From CAVPEV01 sp963703555 (lineage in GTDB: Bacteria; Actinomycetota; Actinomycetes; Actinomycetales; Cellulomonadaceae): DNA of 64,000 bases. The notes beneath the pieces were generated by a model. The model made no database searches and was not told the DNA's origin. It saw nothing but the letters and a program-made list of their open reading frames with translations. Shown here one piece after another: positions 15,877-24,810 of the stretch (position 1 is the stretch's first letter; each line of letters begins with the position of its first letter). The stretch covers positions 88,996 to 152,995 of the forward strand of contig CAVPEV010000046.1 of NCBI GenBank assembly GCA_963703555.1, read 5' to 3'. Made by a program: the position numbers and the translations under genes.

Positions 15877-17016
15877 ATGAGCAGGCCGCAGCCGATCGGA
15901 GACCCGGCCGCCGCAGCCGGCGACACCGGCAGGACCGACGACACCGGCAGGACCGACGACACCGGCAGGACCGACGACACCGGCGCGTGGAGCGCCTCGG
16001 CGCCCGACCCGGCCGCGGCTGGCCCGAGCCCCGCGCGGCACCTGCCCGTGCTCCTGGACCGCTGCCTGGAGCTGCTCGCGCCGGCGCTGGCCGGTCCCGA
16101 CGCGGTACTCGTCGACGCCACGCTGGGCCTGGGAGGCCACGCCGAGGCGGTGCTCGCCCGGTTCCCGGGTGCGCGCGTCGTCGGCATCGACCGCGACCCG
16201 CAGGCGCTGACCCTGGCGACGAGCCGGTTGGCCGGCTACGGGGGCCGCCTGGTCGCGGTGCACGCCACCTACGACGCCATCCCCCAGGTGCTCGCCGGCC
16301 TCGGGATCCCGGCCGCCCAGGCGGTCCTCATGGACCTGGGCGTGTCCTCCCTGCAGCTGGACGAGACCAGCCGCGGATTCTCCTATGCCCACGATGCTCC
16401 CCTGGACATGCGGATGGACCCGACGACGGGCATCACCGCGGCCGACGTGGTCAACGGCTACGACGAGGCCGAGCTGGTGCGTGTGCTGCGCGCGTACGGC
16501 GAAGAGCGCCACGCCCGTCGGATCGCGCACCGGCTGGTCGCTCGTCGGGCGGTCGCACCGGTGATGCGCACCGGCGACCTGGTCGACGTGGTCCGGTCGG
16601 CCGTGCCGGCCACGGCGCCGGGTGGGCACCCCGCGAAGCGGACGTTCCAGGCGCTGCGGATCGAGGTCAACGGCGAGCTCGAGACGCTTGCCCGCGCGCT
16701 CCCGGCGGCCGTGGAGTCCCTGGCCGTCGGCGGACGCATCGTCGTCGAGTCGTACCACTCGCTGGAGGACCGCATGGTCAAGCGCACGTTGGCGGCAGGT
16801 GCGAGCTCCAGCGCGCCGGCCGGCCTGCCCGTCGAGCCCCAGACGCACCGGCCGTACCTGCGACTGCTCACCCGGGGTGCGGAGGAGGCGGACGCGGCCG
16901 AGCTGGCGCGCAACCCTCGGGCCCGGTCGGTGCGGCTGCGGGCGGCCGAACGGCTGCGGCCCACGCCCGAGCACCTGCGGCCCATCGTCGAGGCCGGCCC
17001 GCGGAGCCCACGGTGA
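15877..17016 (+). CDS. rsmH: 16S rRNA m4C1402 methyltransferase RsmH (MraW)
   Basis: It N4-methylates C1402 of 16S rRNA using SAM. The family core starts near residue 54 (RHLPVLLDRCLELL), with the SAM motif DATLGLGGHAEAVL, GIDRDPQAL, MDLGVSSLQLDE, RGFSY, LDMRMDP, FQALRIEVNGEL and SYHSLEDRMVK. The 379-residue length exceeds the usual ~315-340 because of an N-terminal extension. That extension holds a repeat (DTGRTD three times, 15922-15984), encoded by a perfect 18-bp tandem repeat. The start is ATG 15877 after GGGGAGGAGGGG. It overlaps ftsL by GTGA. Confidence 0.95.
   Translation: MSRPQPIGDPAAAAGDTGRTDDTGRTDDTGRTDDTGAWSASAPDPAAAGPSPARHLPVLLDRCLELLAPALAGPDAVLVDATLGLGGHAEAVLARFPGARVVGIDRDPQALTLATSRLAGYGGRLVAVHATYDAIPQVLAGLGIPAAQAVLMDLGVSSLQLDETSRGFSYAHDAPLDMRMDPTTGITAADVVNGYDEAELVRVLRAYGEERHARRIAHRLVARRAVAPVMRTGDLVDVVRSAVPATAPGGHPAKRTFQALRIEVNGELETLARALPAAVESLAVGGRIVVESYHSLEDRMVKRTLAAGASSSAPAGLPVEPQTHRPYLRLLTRGAEEADAAELARNPRARSVRLRAAERLRPTPEHLRPIVEAGPRSPR
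15922..15984 (+). repeat. 18-bp tandem repeat inside rsmH (3.5 copies)
   Basis: GACACCGGCAGGACCGAC is repeated exactly at 15922, 15940 and 15958, then a half unit at 15976. It encodes DTGRTD repeats in the N-terminal extension of RsmH, outside the catalytic core. Confidence 0.92.
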
Positions 17017-17444
17017 GCGGCTCGTCCGCGGCGCTCGCCCACCCCGCGCGGCCGAGCGCGCCTCGGCCGGTCTCGGATCCGCACGCCGAGCCGGACCCCC
17101 GTCCGCGGCTGCGACTCGTCCGCCCGCCCCAGGCGTCCCGGAGCCGGGTTCCGTTCATCCTCGGGTGCATGGGTCTGCTCGTCGCGGCTCTGCTGTGCGC
17201 CCTCGTGCTCAACACCTCCATGGCACGCGGCGCGTACGAGAAGGCCGACATGGACCGCCAGCTGGCTCGTCTCGCCCAGGACGAGCGGGACCTCACCTCC
17301 CAGATCGACCAGGAGTCCTCCCCGGCCCGGTTGGCTGACTCGGCGCGCGCGCTGGGCATGGTGCCGTCCGGCACCACGGCCTGGCTGCGCCTGTCCGACG
17401 GGACCGTGCACGGCCTGCCGACGCCGGCCGGGGCGCAGCGATGA
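17013..17444 (+). CDS. ftsL: Cell division protein FtsL-like
   Basis: A 143-residue bitopic membrane protein in the canonical ftsL position between rsmH and ftsI. It has a proline-rich cytoplasmic tail (1-45), one membrane helix (about 49-68, ILGCMGLLVAALLCALVLN) and a short periplasmic coiled coil (MDRQLARLAQDERDLTSQIDQ), then LADSARALGMVPSGTTAWLRL. FtsL partners with DivIC/FtsB and activates FtsWI. Sequence conservation is low in the family, so the call rests on topology and position. It overlaps both neighbours by 4 bp. Confidence 0.9.
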   Translation: MSGSSAALAHPARPSAPRPVSDPHAEPDPRPRLRLVRPPQASRSRVPFILGCMGLLVAALLCALVLNTSMARGAYEKADMDRQLARLAQDERDLTSQIDQESSPARLADSARALGMVPSGTTAWLRLSDGTVHGLPTPAGAQR

Positions 17445-19258
17445 GCCCGACGGCAGGCGCCCGGGCTGCCGGGCCGTCCCGCGGACCCGTCGCTCGGTCC
17501 TCGGGCGAAGCCGCCGCCAGGCGGCGGACCGGCGTGGGCCGGCCGCGGCGCCGGCAGGGTGCGCTGCTCGTCACGGTGCTGGCCCTGCTCGCCGTGTTCG
17601 GGGCGCGGCTGGTCTACCTGCAGGGGTTCCGGGGTCAAGCGGTCGCCCAGGAGGCGTTGGCGTCCCGGCTCACGCCACCGATCACGCTGCTCGCCCCGCG
17701 GGGACAGATCACCGACGCCACCGGCGTCGTCCTGGCGACCTCCGTCGAGCGGTACACCGTCGTGGCGGACCAGACCGCCGTGGCGGGATGGGTGGACCGG
17801 ACCGATCCGAGGCTGGCTGGGCCGGCAGGGGCTGCCCACGTGCTGGCGCCGCTGCTGGGTCTCAACGACGCGGAGCTGGGCGCCCGGCTGGTCGGCACCG
17901 CGCGCTACACGGTGATCGCGCGCAGCGTGCTCCCCGAGGTGTGGCGCGCGGTGCAGGACCTGCGGGTCGCCGGGATCACCGCCGAGCGGACGGACGAGCG
18001 GACCTATCCCGACGGCAGCGTGGCCGGGCGGGTCCTCGGCTGGGTGGACCGGGACGGTACGGGCACGCAGGGCATCGAGGGCGCGCTGAACGACCGGCTC
18101 GCCGGCACGCCGGGCTCCCTGGTGTACGAGCGCGGCCTGGGGGGCCAGCAGATCCCGGGCGGCTACCAGCGGGAGACCCCGGCCGTGCCCGGCGAGGCCG
18201 TCCAGCTGACGCTGCTGTCCGACCTGCAGTGGAAGGCCGAGGAGGCGATCCGCACGCAGGTCGCGGCGACCGGCGCCAGCTCCGGCGCGCTCGTGGCCCT
18301 CGACGTGACGACGGGGGAGGTCCTCGCCCTGGCGGACTCCCGGTCGCTCGACCCGAACGATCCCGGCGCCAGTGCTGACCTGGGTGGTCCGAGCGCCCTG
18401 ACGGACATCTTCGAGCCCGGGTCGACCGCGAAGGTCATCACGATGGCGGAGCTGCTGGATGCCGGGCTGGCGGACCCGTCGACCCAATACCAGGTGACCG
18501 ACACCTACACCACACCGAACGGCCAGACCTTCACCGACTCGCACCCGCACGGCGTGGAGAACCTCACCCTCACGGGGATCCTCGCGAAGTCGTCGAACTC
18601 CGGGACGGTGATGGTCGGCCAGGACGTGCCGGCGCAGGTGCGCTACGACTACCTGGCGAAGTTCGGCTTCGGGAGCCGCACGGGCGTCGAGCTGCGCGAC
18701 GAGCCGGGGATCCTGCTGCCGCTGGACCGCTGGGACGGCCGGACGAAGTACACCGTGTTGTTCGGTCAGGGTGGCATCTCGGTGACCGCACTGCAGGCGA
18801 CGACGGTGTACGCGACGATCGCCAACCACGGGGTGCGCGTGCAGCCCCACCTCGTCAAGGGGTGGACGGCGGCCGACGGGACCGCTGTCCCCGCCGAGCC
18901 CGCGGCCGCCACCCAGGTGGTCTCCGCCCGGACCGCGGACACCCTGCTGACCATGCTCGAGTCTGCCGTCGACGAGGGGACCGGCAGCGCGGCGGCCATC
19001 CCCGGGTACCGCGTCGCCGGCAAGACGGGCACCGCCCAGAAGTTCGCCCCGGCGGGCATCACGGCGTCCTTCATCGGCGTCGCGCCGGCGGACTCCCCCA
19101 GGATCGCGGTGGGGGTCTTCCTGCAGGACCCGACGACGGCGGTGTACGGCGGCGACGTCGCCGCGCCGGTGTTCTCGGCCGTGGCCGGCTACGCCCTGCA
19201 GGAACTCGACGTGGCGCCCAGTGGAGCTCCGGCGACGCTCTTCCCGACCACCTGGTGA
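17441..19258 (+). CDS. ftsI: Septal peptidoglycan transpeptidase (FtsI, class B PBP)
   Basis: A 605-residue penicillin-binding protein that cross-links septal peptidoglycan. It has a basic cytoplasmic tail, a membrane anchor (about 42-62, ALLVTVLALLAVFGARLVYLQ), a dimerisation/pedestal domain (APRGQITDATGVVLA ... GRVLGWVDRDGTGTQGIEGALNDRL) and a transpeptidase domain. Catalytic motifs are complete: S328-T-A-K331, S384-S-N386 and K528-T-G. The ATG start overlaps ftsL. It lacks obvious C-terminal PASTA domains. Confidence 0.95.
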   Translation: MSPTAGARAAGPSRGPVARSSGEAAARRRTGVGRPRRRQGALLVTVLALLAVFGARLVYLQGFRGQAVAQEALASRLTPPITLLAPRGQITDATGVVLATSVERYTVVADQTAVAGWVDRTDPRLAGPAGAAHVLAPLLGLNDAELGARLVGTARYTVIARSVLPEVWRAVQDLRVAGITAERTDERTYPDGSVAGRVLGWVDRDGTGTQGIEGALNDRLAGTPGSLVYERGLGGQQIPGGYQRETPAVPGEAVQLTLLSDLQWKAEEAIRTQVAATGASSGALVALDVTTGEVLALADSRSLDPNDPGASADLGGPSALTDIFEPGSTAKVITMAELLDAGLADPSTQYQVTDTYTTPNGQTFTDSHPHGVENLTLTGILAKSSNSGTVMVGQDVPAQVRYDYLAKFGFGSRTGVELRDEPGILLPLDRWDGRTKYTVLFGQGGISVTALQATTVYATIANHGVRVQPHLVKGWTAADGTAVPAEPAAATQVVSARTADTLLTMLESAVDEGTGSAAAIPGYRVAGKTGTAQKFAPAGITASFIGVAPADSPRIAVGVFLQDPTTAVYGGDVAAPVFSAVAGYALQELDVAPSGAPATLFPTTW

Positions 19259-19328
19259 GCCCCGCCGACCTGGTGCCGGCCGCGGTCCGGGCGACACCTG
19301 CCGCCGGGGGGTCGGAGGATCCCCGGGG

Positions 19329-19334
19329 TACATT
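19329..19334 (+). promoter_or_regulatory. -10 element (TACATT) of murE, leaderless type
   Basis: TACATT ends exactly 7 nt before ATG 19342. This suggests an internal promoter that starts transcription at or near the murE start codon. Confidence 0.55.
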
Positions 19335-19341
19335 CGTGCCC

Positions 19342-20874
19342 ATGACCCGAGGTCGGATGCGCCCCGCGCGCCCCACCCCCCATCGGGTCGACGACCTGGC
19401 CGCCGCCTTCGGCCTCGAGGCCCGGGCGGTGCCGCCGGACCTGGTGGTCACCTCCGTCACCTCCGACAGCCGGTCGGTCGTGCCGGGTGACCTGCTCGTG
19501 GCACTCCCCGGGGCCCGTACCCACGGCGCCCGGCACGCCGCGGAGGCGTGGCGGGCCGGGGCGGTGGCCGTGCTCACCGACCCGGCCGGAGCCGCTCTGC
19601 TCGGCCCGGAGGTGCCCGTGCTCATGGCAGCGGACCCCCGTGCCCTGCTCGGCCCGGTGGCTGCCGCCGTGCACGACCATCCGGCTCGTGCGCTGCGGAC
19701 CTACGCGGTGACCGGGACCAACGGGAAGACCACCACCACGTACCTGCTCGACCGTCTCGAGCAGCTGCTCGGTCGGCGTACGGGCCTGGTGGGTACCGTC
19801 CAGACCCGGTCCGGCGACCGGGTGCTGCCGAGCCGGCTGACCACTCCGGAGGCGGACGAGCTGCAGGGTGTGCTGGCCGTGATGCGGCAGGACGGCGTCG
19901 AGTCGCTGGCCATGGAGGTCTCCTCGCACGCGCTGGTCGCCCGGCGGGTGGACGGGCTGGTGTTCGACGTGGCGGGGTTCACCAACCTCAGCCAGGACCA
20001 CCTCGACTTCCACGGCGACATGGACAGCTACCTGGCGGCGAAGGCACGGCTGTTCACCCCGGAGCACGCCCGCCGGGGCGTGGTCGTGGTCGACGGACCC
20101 TGGGGCCGCCGGCTCGTGTCGTCCGCACGCATCCCGGTCGTCACCCTCGCCCCGGCCGGGCAGCTCGGGACCGACGCGGACTGGCGGGTGGACGGGCAGC
20201 CCGACGGCTTCCGCGTCCGGCACCGGGACGGGCGGACGGTGACCACGTCCACGACGCTGCCCGGCGCCTTCAACGTCACGAACGCGGCCCTGGCTCTGGT
20301 GATGGCCGTCGAGGCGGGTACCGATCCGGACGAGCTGCAGGCAGCCCTCGATCGCGCCGGCGGCCTGGCCGTGGCCGTGCCCGGCCGGATGGAGGTCATG
20401 GGCCGGGCACCGCGGGTCGTCGTCGACTTCGCACACAATCCTGAAGCGCTGGCGCGGGCGCTGGATGCGTTGGCTCCCAGCACTGCGGGCCGGCTCGTCG
20501 TCGTGTTCGGGGCGACCGGCGAGCGCGACACCGGCAAGCGCCCGCTGATGGGCCGGGTCGCCGCGGAGCGGGCCGACATCGTCGTCGTGACCGACGACGA
20601 CCCGCACGGGGAGGCGCCCGGACCCATCCGCGCCGCAGTGCTGTTCGGCGCGCGGTCCGCGGGCCGCGCCGTGCCGGTGCACGAGATCGCCTCGCGCGCC
20701 GACGCCATCGCTCGGACCATCGCTGCGGTCCAGCCGCAGGACACCGTGCTCGTCGCCGGTCGTGGCCACGAGACCGTCCAGGACGTCGACGGCGTCGACG
20801 TGCCGCTCGACGATCGAACCGAGGCGCGCAGGGCTCTGGCCGCGCGGACGTCGGCAGCGGCCGGCCGGCCGTGA
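19342..20874 (+). CDS. murE: UDP-MurNAc-tripeptide ligase
   Basis: It adds the third amino acid to UDP-MurNAc-L-Ala-D-Glu. The 510-residue protein has the N-terminal UDP-binding domain (SDSRSVVPGDLLVALPG), ATP loop TGTNGKTTTTY, MEVSSHAL, NLSQDHLDFHG and the C-terminal domain with FGATGERDTGKRP. The specificity motif reads DDPH (in TDDDPHGEAP) instead of the DNPR of meso-diaminopimelate enzymes, which points to L-lysine or L-ornithine. The start is ATG 19342 (a GTG at 19336 is possible), supported by a -10 7 nt upstream; there is an 83-bp gap after ftsI. Confidence 0.94.
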   Translation: MTRGRMRPARPTPHRVDDLAAAFGLEARAVPPDLVVTSVTSDSRSVVPGDLLVALPGARTHGARHAAEAWRAGAVAVLTDPAGAALLGPEVPVLMAADPRALLGPVAAAVHDHPARALRTYAVTGTNGKTTTTYLLDRLEQLLGRRTGLVGTVQTRSGDRVLPSRLTTPEADELQGVLAVMRQDGVESLAMEVSSHALVARRVDGLVFDVAGFTNLSQDHLDFHGDMDSYLAAKARLFTPEHARRGVVVVDGPWGRRLVSSARIPVVTLAPAGQLGTDADWRVDGQPDGFRVRHRDGRTVTTSTTLPGAFNVTNAALALVMAVEAGTDPDELQAALDRAGGLAVAVPGRMEVMGRAPRVVVDFAHNPEALARALDALAPSTAGRLVVVFGATGERDTGKRPLMGRVAAERADIVVVTDDDPHGEAPGPIRAAVLFGARSAGRAVPVHEIASRADAIARTIAAVQPQDTVLVAGRGHETVQDVDGVDVPLDDRTEARRALAARTSAAAGRP

Positions 20875-20911
20875 CGAGGACGACCCTGCGGGCTCGAGGA
20901 GGCCGCCGGCC

Positions 20912-22306
20912 ATGATCAGGCTCACCGCGGCCGAGGTGGCCGCCGCGACGGGCGGCCGGCTGGCAGCCGATCCCGGGACGGTGGTCGACGGACCGGTCGT
21001 CATCGACTCACGGTCGGTGCAGCCCGGCTCGCTGTTCGTGGCCCTGCCCGGGGAGCGGGTGGACGGCCACGACTATGCGGGCGCTGCCGCGTCGGCCGGC
21101 GCTGCGCTCGTGCTGGCCGGCCGACCGGTCGGCGTGCCGGCCGTGCTCGTCGAGGACCCCCAGGCGGCCCTCGGTCTGCTCGCCGCCGAGGTGCTGCGGC
21201 GGTTGCGGTCCGGTCTGACCGTCGTCGCCGTGACGGGTTCCTACGGCAAGACCACGACCAAGGACCTGCTGGCCCACCTGCTCAGCGGTCTGGGGTCGAC
21301 CGTCGCGCCGGTCGGGTCCTTCAACAACGAGATCGGCATGCCGCTCACCGTGCTCCAGGTCGACGCGGCGACCCGCTACCTGGTGCTGGAGATGGGCGCC
21401 AGCGCGGTGGGCAACCTCACCTATCTCACCGGCATCGCCCCGCCCGACGTCGCCGTGGTCCTCGCCGTCGGTGCGGCACACCTGGGGCAGTTCGGCAGCA
21501 TCGAGGCCGTGGCTCGGGCGAAGGGCGAGCTCGTCGAGGGCCTGACGCCCGGCGGGACGGCGGTGCTCAACGCCGACGACGAGCGGGTCGCCGCCATGGC
21601 GGGCCGGGCAGCGGGCCCCATCGTGACCTTCGGGCGCTCCGCGGCAGCCGACGTGCGCGCCGCGGACGTCGGGGTCGACGCTGCGGGGCGAGCGCACTTC
21701 CGGCTGGAGACGCCGGACGGGTCCTCGCACCCGGTCGCCCTGGGTCTGGTCGGCGAGCACCACCTGCACAACGCGCTGGCCGCGGCGGCCGTGGCGGTCC
21801 GGCTCGGGATGGCGCCGGAGCAGGCCGCCCGGCGGCTGTCCGGGACTGGCCCGGCCAGCCCGCACCGGATGCACGTCGTGGACCGGGCCGACGGGGTCAC
21901 GGTCGTCGACGACGCGTACAACGCCAACCCGGGCTCCGTGCGTGCCGCGCTGCGCACGCTGGCCACGCTCGCCGGGCGCGACCGCCGATCGGTCGCCGTG
22001 CTGGGCGAGATGCGTGAGCTGGGCGCGGCCTCCCGCGCCGAGCACGAGGCGATCGGTCTCCAGGTGGTCCGCCTGAACATCGCGCTGACGGTCGTCGTCG
22101 GGCCCGCGGCCCGGGCGATCGCCGCCGGGGCGGTCCGCGAGGGGTCCTGGGGAGAGGAGGTCGTCACGGTCGACGACGTGGACGCCGCCGCGACGTTCCT
22201 GCGCGACGAACTGCGGCCAGGGGACGTCGTCCTGGTCAAGGCGTCCTTCGGTGCCGGGCTGTGGCGGCTGGCTGACCGGCTCGTCGCCGACCCGGTGGGC
22301 GCATGA
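20912..22306 (+). CDS. murF: UDP-MurNAc-tripeptide:D-Ala-D-Ala ligase
   Basis: It completes the soluble pentapeptide precursor by adding D-Ala-D-Ala. The 464-residue protein shows IDSRSVQPGSLFVALPGERVDGH, ATP loop VTGSYGKTTTKD, GSFNNEIGMPLTVL, EMGASAVGNLTYL and the ADP-binding DDAYNANPGSVRAAL, plus VLGEMRELG. The ATG at 20912 follows a GAGGAGG Shine-Dalgarno sequence, 37 bp after murE. It overlaps mraY by ATGA. All catalytic landmarks are present. Confidence 0.96.
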   Translation: MIRLTAAEVAAATGGRLAADPGTVVDGPVVIDSRSVQPGSLFVALPGERVDGHDYAGAAASAGAALVLAGRPVGVPAVLVEDPQAALGLLAAEVLRRLRSGLTVVAVTGSYGKTTTKDLLAHLLSGLGSTVAPVGSFNNEIGMPLTVLQVDAATRYLVLEMGASAVGNLTYLTGIAPPDVAVVLAVGAAHLGQFGSIEAVARAKGELVEGLTPGGTAVLNADDERVAAMAGRAAGPIVTFGRSAAADVRAADVGVDAAGRAHFRLETPDGSSHPVALGLVGEHHLHNALAAAAVAVRLGMAPEQAARRLSGTGPASPHRMHVVDRADGVTVVDDAYNANPGSVRAALRTLATLAGRDRRSVAVLGEMRELGAASRAEHEAIGLQVVRLNIALTVVVGPAARAIAAGAVREGSWGEEVVTVDDVDAAATFLRDELRPGDVVLVKASFGAGLWRLADRLVADPVGA

Positions 22307-23385
22307 GAGCCGTCCTCGTGGCCGGTGGGCTGGCCATGGTCGTGTCCCTGCTGGTCACGCCCCTGCTGATCCGGCTGCTGGTGCGCCACCAGCTCGGCCA
22401 GTTCATCCGGCAGGACGGCCCGACGGCTCACTACACGAAGCGCGGGACCCCCACCATGGGGGGCCTGGTCATCATCGGTGCCAGCCTTGTCGGCTGGGGA
22501 GGTGCGCTCCTGACCACCGGCCACCGCCCGTACGCCTCGGCGCTCCTCGTGTTCTTCCTCATGGTCGGTCTCGGGCTGGTCGGCTTTCTCGACGACTACC
22601 TCAAGATCTCCCGGCAGAACAGCCTCGGTCTCAAGGCTCGCTGGAAGATCCTCGGTCAAGGTCTCGTGGGCATCGCCTTCGCCGTGCTGGCCCTGCAGTT
22701 CCCCGACACCCTCGGACGCGCGCCCGCCTCCACCCGGATCTCCGTGGTCCGGGACACCAACCTGGACCTTGCGTTCGCCGGACGGACGCTCGGCATCGTG
22801 CTGTTCGTCTTGTGGGCCAATTTCCTCATCACGGCGTGGTCGAACGCGGTCAACCTCACCGACGGCCTGGACGGGCTCGCCACCGGCGTCTCGCTCATCG
22901 TGTTCGGGGCCTACGTCCTGGTTGGCGTGTGGCAGGTGAACCAGAACTGCCGGTTCCTCGGTGCGGCGGACCCACGCTGCTACGACACCCGGGACCCGTT
23001 GGCGATGGCGGTGGTGGCAGCGGCCATCACCGGGGCGTGCTTCGGGTTCCTGTGGTGGAACACCAGCCCGGCGCGCATCTTCATGGGGGACACCGGCTCG
23101 CTGGCCCTCGGCGGGGCGTTCGCCGGCCTGTCCATCGTGACGCACACGGAGGTGCTCGCGGCGATCATCGGCGGCCTGTTCGTGCTCGAGGTCCTCTCCG
23201 ACGTGGTGCAAGTCGGGTTCTTCAAGCTGACCCGACGGCGGGTGCTGCGGATGGCTCCGTTGCATCACCACTTCGAGCTGTCCGGCTGGGGCGAGGTGAC
23301 CATCGTCGTGCGGTTCTGGCTGATCGCAGGACTGTGTGTCGCGGCGGGCGCCGGTCTCTTCTACGGGGAGTGGGTGGCTGGGTAG
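22303..23385 (+). CDS. mraY: Phospho-MurNAc-pentapeptide translocase MraY
   Basis: It makes lipid I by transferring phospho-MurNAc-pentapeptide to undecaprenyl phosphate at the inner membrane face. The 360-residue protein has about 10 membrane helices and the family signatures TKRGTPTMGG, FLDDYLKISR with the catalytic Asp pair, NAVNLTDGLDGLATG, FMGDTGSLALGG and HHHFELSGWGE. It overlaps murF by 4 bp, and murD begins on the base after its stop. Confidence 0.97.
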   Translation: MRAVLVAGGLAMVVSLLVTPLLIRLLVRHQLGQFIRQDGPTAHYTKRGTPTMGGLVIIGASLVGWGGALLTTGHRPYASALLVFFLMVGLGLVGFLDDYLKISRQNSLGLKARWKILGQGLVGIAFAVLALQFPDTLGRAPASTRISVVRDTNLDLAFAGRTLGIVLFVLWANFLITAWSNAVNLTDGLDGLATGVSLIVFGAYVLVGVWQVNQNCRFLGAADPRCYDTRDPLAMAVVAAAITGACFGFLWWNTSPARIFMGDTGSLALGGAFAGLSIVTHTEVLAAIIGGLFVLEVLSDVVQVGFFKLTRRRVLRMAPLHHHFELSGWGEVTIVVRFWLIAGLCVAAGAGLFYGEWVAG

Positions 23386-24810
23386 GTGGCCCGCAGGCAG
23401 GTTGACCCTAGGGTCGTCGTCGCCGGGCTCGGGGTGTCCGGGCGCGCCGCCCGTGAGGCGCTGAGCGCCCGCGGGGCCCGTGTGGTCGCCGTGGACGAGC
23501 AGGCCGAAGGGGCCGATGTCACGGACGTCCAGGCGTTCCTGGCGGCCGGGGGTCTGCGTGAGGTGGACCTCCTCGTCGTGTCACCCGGCTGGGCACCCCA
23601 CCATCCGCTGCTGGCGGCGGCACGGGCGGCCGGGGTGCCGGTGTGGAGCGAGGTCGAGCTGGCCTGGCGGATCCGCGCGGGCGGCGCGGCCGGGCCTGCG
23701 CCCTGGTTGGCGGTGACCGGGACCAACGGGAAGACGACCACGGTGGGCATGCTCGCGGCGGTGCTCGAGGCGGGCGGCGAGCGTGCCCGCGCGGTGGGCA
23801 ACGTGGGCACTCCCGTCGTGCTCGCCGCGACGGACCCGACCGTCGACGTCCTGGCGGTGGAGCTGTCCAGCTTCCAGCTGCACCACACCTGGTCGATGTC
23901 GGCCGAGGCGGCGGCAGTGCTCAACGTCGCTGCGGATCACCTGGACTGGCACGGGTCGTTCGAGGCGTACGCCCGGGACAAGGGCCGCATCTACCAGCGG
24001 GTGCAGCGCGCCTGCGTGTACTTCGCTGCCGACGCCGTCACGGCGGACCTCGTGCGTCAGGCCGACGTGACGGACGGCGCGATCGCGGTCGGCTTCACCC
24101 TCGGGCCGCCCGGGGTCGGCCAGGTCGGTCTCGTCGAGGACGTCCTCGTCGACCGGGCGTTCACCACGCAACGATGGACCCACGGTGCCGACCTGGCCAC
24201 GGTGGCCGACCTGGCCGCGCTGGCCGCGCCGGACGGCACGGTCCCTGCGCATGCGGTCGCCGATGCGCTCGCGGCGTCGGCGCTCGCCCTGGCCCACGGT
24301 GCGGCGCCCGACGCCGTCCGGGCCGGCCTGCGGGCCTACCGGCCGGGCGACCACCGGATCGCTCCGGTCGCCGTCGTCGACGGCGTGGCCTACGTCGACG
24401 ACTCCAAGGCGACGAACGCGCACGCCGCGGCGGCCGCGCTGGCCGCGTTCCCCCCCAGGTCGGTGGTCTGGGTGGCGGGTGGTCTGGCCAAGGGGGCGAG
24501 CTTCGACGACCTCGTGGTCGGTCGCCGGGACCGGCTCGCCGCGGCGGTCCTCATCGGGCAGGACCCACAGCCGCTGGCCGGGGCCCTGACCCGACACGCG
24601 CCCGAGGTTCCCGTGGTACGGATCGACCCCGGCGACACTGGAACGGTGATGACCCGTGCCGTCCGGGAAGCTGCCCGCCTCGCAGCCGGGCTCGGTCCCG
24701 GGGTGACGGTCCTGCTCGCCCCGGCGTGCGCGTCGATGGACCAGTTCGCCTCCTATGCCGTGCGTGGCGAGGCCTTCGCCGACGCCGTCCGCGCCCTGGC
24801 GGCGACGTGA
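23386..24810 (+). CDS. murD: UDP-MurNAc-L-Ala:D-Glu ligase
   Basis: It adds D-glutamate to UDP-MurNAc-L-Ala. The 474-residue protein carries GLGVSGRAAREAL (nucleotide-sugar domain), SPGWAPHHPLL, ATP loop TGTNGKTTTVG, VELSSFQL, NVAADHLDWHGS, DDSKATNAHAA and LLAPACASMDQF. The GTG start directly follows the mraY TAG, and its stop shares bases with the ftsW start. Everything needed for activity is present. Confidence 0.96.
   Translation: MARRQVDPRVVVAGLGVSGRAAREALSARGARVVAVDEQAEGADVTDVQAFLAAGGLREVDLLVVSPGWAPHHPLLAAARAAGVPVWSEVELAWRIRAGGAAGPAPWLAVTGTNGKTTTVGMLAAVLEAGGERARAVGNVGTPVVLAATDPTVDVLAVELSSFQLHHTWSMSAEAAAVLNVAADHLDWHGSFEAYARDKGRIYQRVQRACVYFAADAVTADLVRQADVTDGAIAVGFTLGPPGVGQVGLVEDVLVDRAFTTQRWTHGADLATVADLAALAAPDGTVPAHAVADALAASALALAHGAAPDAVRAGLRAYRPGDHRIAPVAVVDGVAYVDDSKATNAHAAAAALAAFPPRSVVWVAGGLAKGASFDDLVVGRRDRLAAAVLIGQDPQPLAGALTRHAPEVPVVRIDPGDTGTVMTRAVREAARLAAGLGPGVTVLLAPACASMDQFASYAVRGEAFADAVRALAAT

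Noticed and set aside
15922..15984. CRISPR array or mobile-element repeats
   Set aside because: Repeats are direct, gapless and in frame within rsmH, so they are coding repeats. No spacer-repeat pattern exists anywhere in the window.
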